Shown here piece by piece: positions 12,533 through 15,325 of a stretch of 15,325 nt of DNA; positions within the stretch are counted from its first letter, which is position 1, and each line of letters starts with the position of its first letter. The stretch covers positions 1-15,325 of the forward strand of contig JACVQI010000043.1 in assembly GCA_015661095.1 (NCBI GenBank). Reading direction: 5' to 3'. The notes under the pieces are model-generated. The model saw only the letters and a program-made list of their open reading frames with translations, did not search any database and had not been told where the DNA came from. The DNA comes from Gammaproteobacteria bacterium. Its GTDB lineage: Bacteria > Pseudomonadota > Gammaproteobacteria > Eutrophobiales > Eutrophobiaceae. Made by a program: the position numbers and the translations under genes.

Positions 12533-13537
12533 TTGAGCGCACCGGCTGACATAATCCATCCAATCGCCGCGGAACTGACGCTGGAGCCACCGGACAATGA
12601 ACGGCTGGCGAATCTGTGCGGCCCGCTGGACCAGCATCTGCGGCAAATTGAACGCAGACTCGGCGTGGAAATCAATAATCGCGGCAACAGTTTTCGCATC
12701 ATCGGCACACCGAAATCAGTTGCTGCCTGTGATCAACTGCTGTGCGATCTCTATGCTACCGCCAAGGGTGAAATTCTAACGGCCGAACTCATACACCTGT
12801 CGCTGCAGGATCGGGATATCGATAAGGAACTGGAAGAAGAGTTCGATCAGGAAATCTCTATCAAGACCAAACGTGGCGTTATCAAGGGCCGCAGCACCAA
12901 TCAACGCCTGTATCTGCGCAATATGCAGACACACGATATCAGCTTCGGTATCGGACCGGCCGGCACCGGCAAAACCTATCTGGCCGTGGCTTGCGCTGTC
13001 GCCGCTCTGGAAGCCGATCGCTGCCGGCGCATCGTACTGGTACGGCCAGCCGTTGAAGCCGGGGAAAAACTCGGCTATCTGCCGGGCAATATGTTCGAGA
13101 AAGTCGATCCCTATTTACGGCCTTTATATGACGCCCTGTATGAAATGTTTGGCTTCGAGCGCGTCGCCAAATTAATCGAAAGAAATATCATCGAAATCGC
13201 GCCGCTGGCCTTCATGCGCGGCCGGACCCTGAATGAATCCTATGTCATTCTGGATGAAGCGCAAAATACCACGGTTGAACAGATGAAAATGTTCCTGACC
13301 CGCATCGGCTTTGGGACGACCGCCGTCGTCACGGGTGATATCACCCAGATAGACCTGCCCCAGGGTAAAAGATCCGGGCTCCGACATATCATCGACATAC
13401 TGAATGACGAACAAGGGATCAGTTTTACTTTCTTTAAATCCCATGACGTGGTCAGGCACCCGCTGGTCAAACGCATTCTCGATGCCTATGAACGTCATGA
13501 CCGACTGAAACCCAAAACAACAAATGACCGGAACTAA
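12533..13537 (+). CDS. ybeZ: PhoH-family ATPase YbeZ
   Basis: YbeZ is a PhoH-like P-loop ATPase that works with YbeY in RNA metabolism. An N-terminal KH-like region (LEPPDNERLANLCGPLDQHL, residues 18-37, then RRLGVEINNRGNSF) precedes the ATPase core. Walker A is GPAGTGKT (141-148) and Walker B VILDEAQ (238-244), with the conserved TGDITQIDLP (267-276). The length, 334 residues, is near the family norm. The start is a TTG three bases after the miaB stop. No ATG occurs near it in frame, and homologues begin with a similar LTLEP segment, so I accept the TTG. Weak ribosome-site evidence suggests translational coupling to miaB. The gene overlaps ybeY by 14 bases. Confidence 0.93.
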   Translation: MSAPADIIHPIAAELTLEPPDNERLANLCGPLDQHLRQIERRLGVEINNRGNSFRIIGTPKSVAACDQLLCDLYATAKGEILTAELIHLSLQDRDIDKELEEEFDQEISIKTKRGVIKGRSTNQRLYLRNMQTHDISFGIGPAGTGKTYLAVACAVAALEADRCRRIVLVRPAVEAGEKLGYLPGNMFEKVDPYLRPLYDALYEMFGFERVAKLIERNIIEIAPLAFMRGRTLNESYVILDEAQNTTVEQMKMFLTRIGFGTTAVVTGDITQIDLPQGKRSGLRHIIDILNDEQGISFTFFKSHDVVRHPLVKRILDAYERHDRLKPKTTNDRN

Positions 13538-13988
13538 ACAGAACAAAATCACGGTCGACGTGCAAATTGCCTGTAAGGATTTAGACCTGCCAACCGCAGC
13601 CAGGATCAGGAACTGGGTGAAGATGAGCCTGAAGGGTTTGCGGAAACACGCCGCACTGACGGTCCGTATCGTAAACAGAAATGAAGGAGCGAAACTGAAT
13701 GAACGCTGGCGTAACAAGAAAGGCCCGACCAATGTCCTGTCATTCGCCCCAGGCAACCCGGTACAGGTGCCGGAATTACTGGGAGATATCGTGATCTGCG
13801 CGCCGGTGATAAAAAAAGAAGCCTTGCAACAACGTAAGGACTTGACCGCGCATTGGGCGCACATGGTTGTGCATGGCGTTTTACACCTGCTCGGATTCGA
13901 ACACGAGAAAAAAAAGGATGCAACAATTATGGAGGCCATGGAAATCCGCATACTCCATGATCTCGGTTTCGCGAATCCTTATAACTGA
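13524..13988 (+). CDS. ybeY: Endoribonuclease/rRNA maturation factor YbeY
   Basis: YbeY is a zinc-dependent single-strand RNase implicated in 16S rRNA 3'-end maturation and ribosome quality control. The metal motif H-x3-H-x5-H is HGVLHLLGFEH (H117, H121, H127), slightly unusual in having FEH where YDH is more common. The upstream NERWRNKKGPTNVLSFA matches the family's LN..yR.kd.pTNVLSFp stretch. The 154 residues are normal. Its ATG lies inside the end of ybeZ (14-base overlap) in another frame, and corC follows five bases after its stop, so the three are coupled. Confidence 0.96.
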   Translation: MTGTKQNKITVDVQIACKDLDLPTAARIRNWVKMSLKGLRKHAALTVRIVNRNEGAKLNERWRNKKGPTNVLSFAPGNPVQVPELLGDIVICAPVIKKEALQQRKDLTAHWAHMVVHGVLHLLGFEHEKKKDATIMEAMEIRILHDLGFANPYN

Positions 13989-13993
13989 TACTT

Positions 13994-14830
13994 ATGGCCA
14001 AAGCTCAATCCACCAGCGGTTCCAGCTGGTTCAAACAATTCAAACAACTGATCTCCAAGGCGCCTGCTGATCGCCATGGCTTGATTGAAATACTCAGAGA
14101 GTCGGAAAACAGAAATCTCCTCGATCCTGATATATTAATCATGATCGAGGGAGCGCTGTACGTTTCCGACCTGAAGGTCAGCGATGTCATGGTGCCCAAG
14201 GTCCAGATGACTGTCATTCAAAGTAATGCCAGTCTGCATGACATCATTCTGACAGTTGTTGATTCCGGACATTCACGCTTCCCGGTGATCGGCGGTGACA
14301 CCAATGAGATCCTCGGCATCCTGCTGGCCAAGGATTTGCTGTCCTATTACGCTGATCCCGAGCAACGGGGGTTCGATCTCAAGGACATCATGCGGCCGGT
14401 GGTCTTTATTCCGGAAAGCAAGCGTTTAAATGTTTTATTACGCGAATTTCGCGTCAAGCGTAATCACATGGCCATCGTCGTGGATGAATACGGCGTTACT
14501 GGCCTGATTACGATTGAGGACGTATTGGAGGAAATCGTCGGCGAAATCGAGGACGAGACCGATATCGAGGAGGAGGATAACATCTCGCCGCGTGGTAAAA
14601 ACCGTTACACGGTCAAGGCCATTACCCCGATCGATGAATTCAACGAGATCTTTAAAACCGACCTGAACACCAAAGAATACGACACTATTGGCGGCCTGAT
14701 TGTTGAAGCTTTCGGTCACTTGCCGAAACGCGGGGAAACCCTGGATTACGCCGGGTTTAACGTCAAGGTACTGAAATCCGATCGACGACGTATCCAGTTA
14801 CTCAGGTTCACGCGATCTGGACAAGAGTAA
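13994..14830 (+). CDS. corC: CorC/YbeX, CBS-domain protein
   Basis: The 278-residue protein has two CBS domains and a C-terminal CorC/HlyC domain. CBS1 covers about 63-120 (VSDVMVPKVQMTVIQ, then SRFPVIG and GILLAKDLL). CBS2 covers about 130-187 (DIMRPVVFIPESKRLN, then MAIVVDEYGVTGLITIEDV, then EEIVGEIEDE). The final domain (about 200-275) contains AITPIDEFNEIF and YDTIGGLIVEAFGHLP. There is no N-terminal membrane domain, as in E. coli CorC. Family members are linked to Mg/Co efflux and, as YbeX, to ribosome metabolism; the exact role is debated. It ends the operon here; no lnt follows. Confidence 0.94.
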   Translation: MAKAQSTSGSSWFKQFKQLISKAPADRHGLIEILRESENRNLLDPDILIMIEGALYVSDLKVSDVMVPKVQMTVIQSNASLHDIILTVVDSGHSRFPVIGGDTNEILGILLAKDLLSYYADPEQRGFDLKDIMRPVVFIPESKRLNVLLREFRVKRNHMAIVVDEYGVTGLITIEDVLEEIVGEIEDETDIEEEDNISPRGKNRYTVKAITPIDEFNEIFKTDLNTKEYDTIGGLIVEAFGHLPKRGETLDYAGFNVKVLKSDRRRIQLLRFTRSGQE

Positions 14831-14916
14831 ACCCTTTCTACTGCTACCTCGCGGCAAAACTGAACCCACACTGTATCAAGTACAGCGAACCCCGGCTGGA
14901 CTGTTCATCGCGACTA

Positions 14917-15325
14917 TCAATTGTGGTACGGTTTGCTCAACTCATGCACGGCGTCCACCAGTGCCGCGACATTTTCCGGATCAATATCTGGATGGATGCC
15001 GTGCCCTAGATTAAAAACGTGACCGCTGCCACGACCGTAAGACTCCAGCACGCTGGCGGCTTCCTGACGAACAACATCCGCATTCGCATACAGCACCGCC
15101 GTATCCAGATTGCCCTGTATGGCCACGCGATCACCCACCAGTTTGCGTACCTTGCCGATGTCGATAGTCCAATCGACGCCGATGGCATCACAGCCGGTAG
15201 CGGCGATAACATCTACCCATAGACCGCCGCCTTTACTGAACAGAATGACGGGGATACGGTTGCCACCGTGTTGCCGGTTCAAACCAGCAACAATCATTTC
15301 CATGTAAGCCAGGGAGAATTCCTTA
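14917..15325 (-). CDS. hemE: Uroporphyrinogen decarboxylase (HemE), C-terminal part, cut by the window edge
   Basis: HemE decarboxylates the four acetates of uroporphyrinogen III to give coproporphyrinogen III in haem synthesis. The frame is open through the right edge, so only about 135 C-terminal residues are seen. The sequence has FSLAYMEMIVAGL, PVILFSKGGGLWV, ATGCDAIGVDWTIDIGKVR, VAIQGNLDTAVLYA and HVFNLGHGIHPDIDPENVAAL. The GCDAxGxDW and NLGHGIHP motifs, with the conserved histidine, are diagnostic. It ends PYHN with TGA, convergent with corC across 86 bp. That spacer holds a weak hairpin (CTGTA/TACAG) but no clear terminator. Confidence 0.95.
   Translation of the reverse strand, partial: KEFSLAYMEMIVAGLNRQHGGNRIPVILFSKGGGLWVDVIAATGCDAIGVDWTIDIGKVRKLVGDRVAIQGNLDTAVLYANADVVRQEAASVLESYGRGSGHVFNLGHGIHPDIDPENVAALVDAVHELSKPYHN

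Noticed and set aside
14863..14882. CTGTA/TACAG hairpin between corC and hemE as a bidirectional terminator
   Set aside because: Short stem and no T run on either strand.

Overview
The window looks like chromosomal DNA of a gammaproteobacterium. The evidence is the gene order miaB-phoH(ybeZ)-ybeY-corC(ybeX), a divergent OsmC(YhfA-like)/crp pair as in enterics, a Crp that resembles Pseudomonas Vfr, a feoA-feoB operon with a Fur box, and a perfect FNR-type box. I cannot name the genus. A TusA-family protein is compatible with many sulfur-metabolising lineages but does not prove one. I see no phage, transposase, CRISPR array or plasmid gene. This is mostly housekeeping chromosome with a looser middle section (about 6.2-9.95 kb) of small, poorly known genes and regulatory DNA.

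Layout. 1-95 (-): N-terminus of a short-chain dehydrogenase, cut by the window edge. 96-466: non-coding, with a perfect TTGAT-N4-ATCAA box. 467-2535 (-): feoB and feoA, ferrous iron uptake, driven from a strong sigma70-like promoter whose -35 overlaps a Fur box. 2776-3681 (+): a DmeF-like cation efflux protein, divergent from feo. 3773-3997 (+): a compact TusA-like protein that appears to lack an internal segment. 4115-5062 (+): a PAS-like/LuxR-type regulator. 5059-5490 (-) and 5592-6227 (+): OsmC/YhfA-like protein and crp.

6228-6653 holds an elongator tRNA-Met(CAT) with a truncated copy of its 5' end exactly 100 bp upstream and a downstream inverted repeat complementary to its T-arm. 6654-7193 (-): an exported SYLF/Ysc84 protein. 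7194-7729: non-coding, with three palindromes and one possible 33-residue ORF. 7730-8428 (+): a membrane protein resembling the sensor half of a signalling protein, without an output domain. 8487-9479 (-): an HD-domain protein followed by an FmdB-like protein, probably one transcript. 9480-9950: AT-rich, with a perfect 19-bp inverted repeat. 9951-11027 (+): a ModE-type winged-helix protein fused to a periplasmic-binding-like domain.

11159-14830 (+) is a tightly packed operon: miaB (tRNA methylthiolation), phoH/ybeZ, ybeY (rRNA maturation/quality control) and corC/ybeX. Apolipoprotein N-acyltransferase (lnt), which follows corC in E. coli, is not here. Instead a convergent hemE (uroporphyrinogen decarboxylase) runs off the right edge.

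Themes: metal homeostasis (Feo uptake facing a CDF exporter across a Fur box), global regulation (Crp), and RNA maturation (MiaB, YbeY, PhoH, tRNA-Met). I found no convincing new multi-gene system. The items most worth a second look are the internally shortened TusA, the tRNA-Met with its partial duplicate and A-C mismatch, the orphan membrane sensor domain, and the palindromes in the two long intergenic regions.
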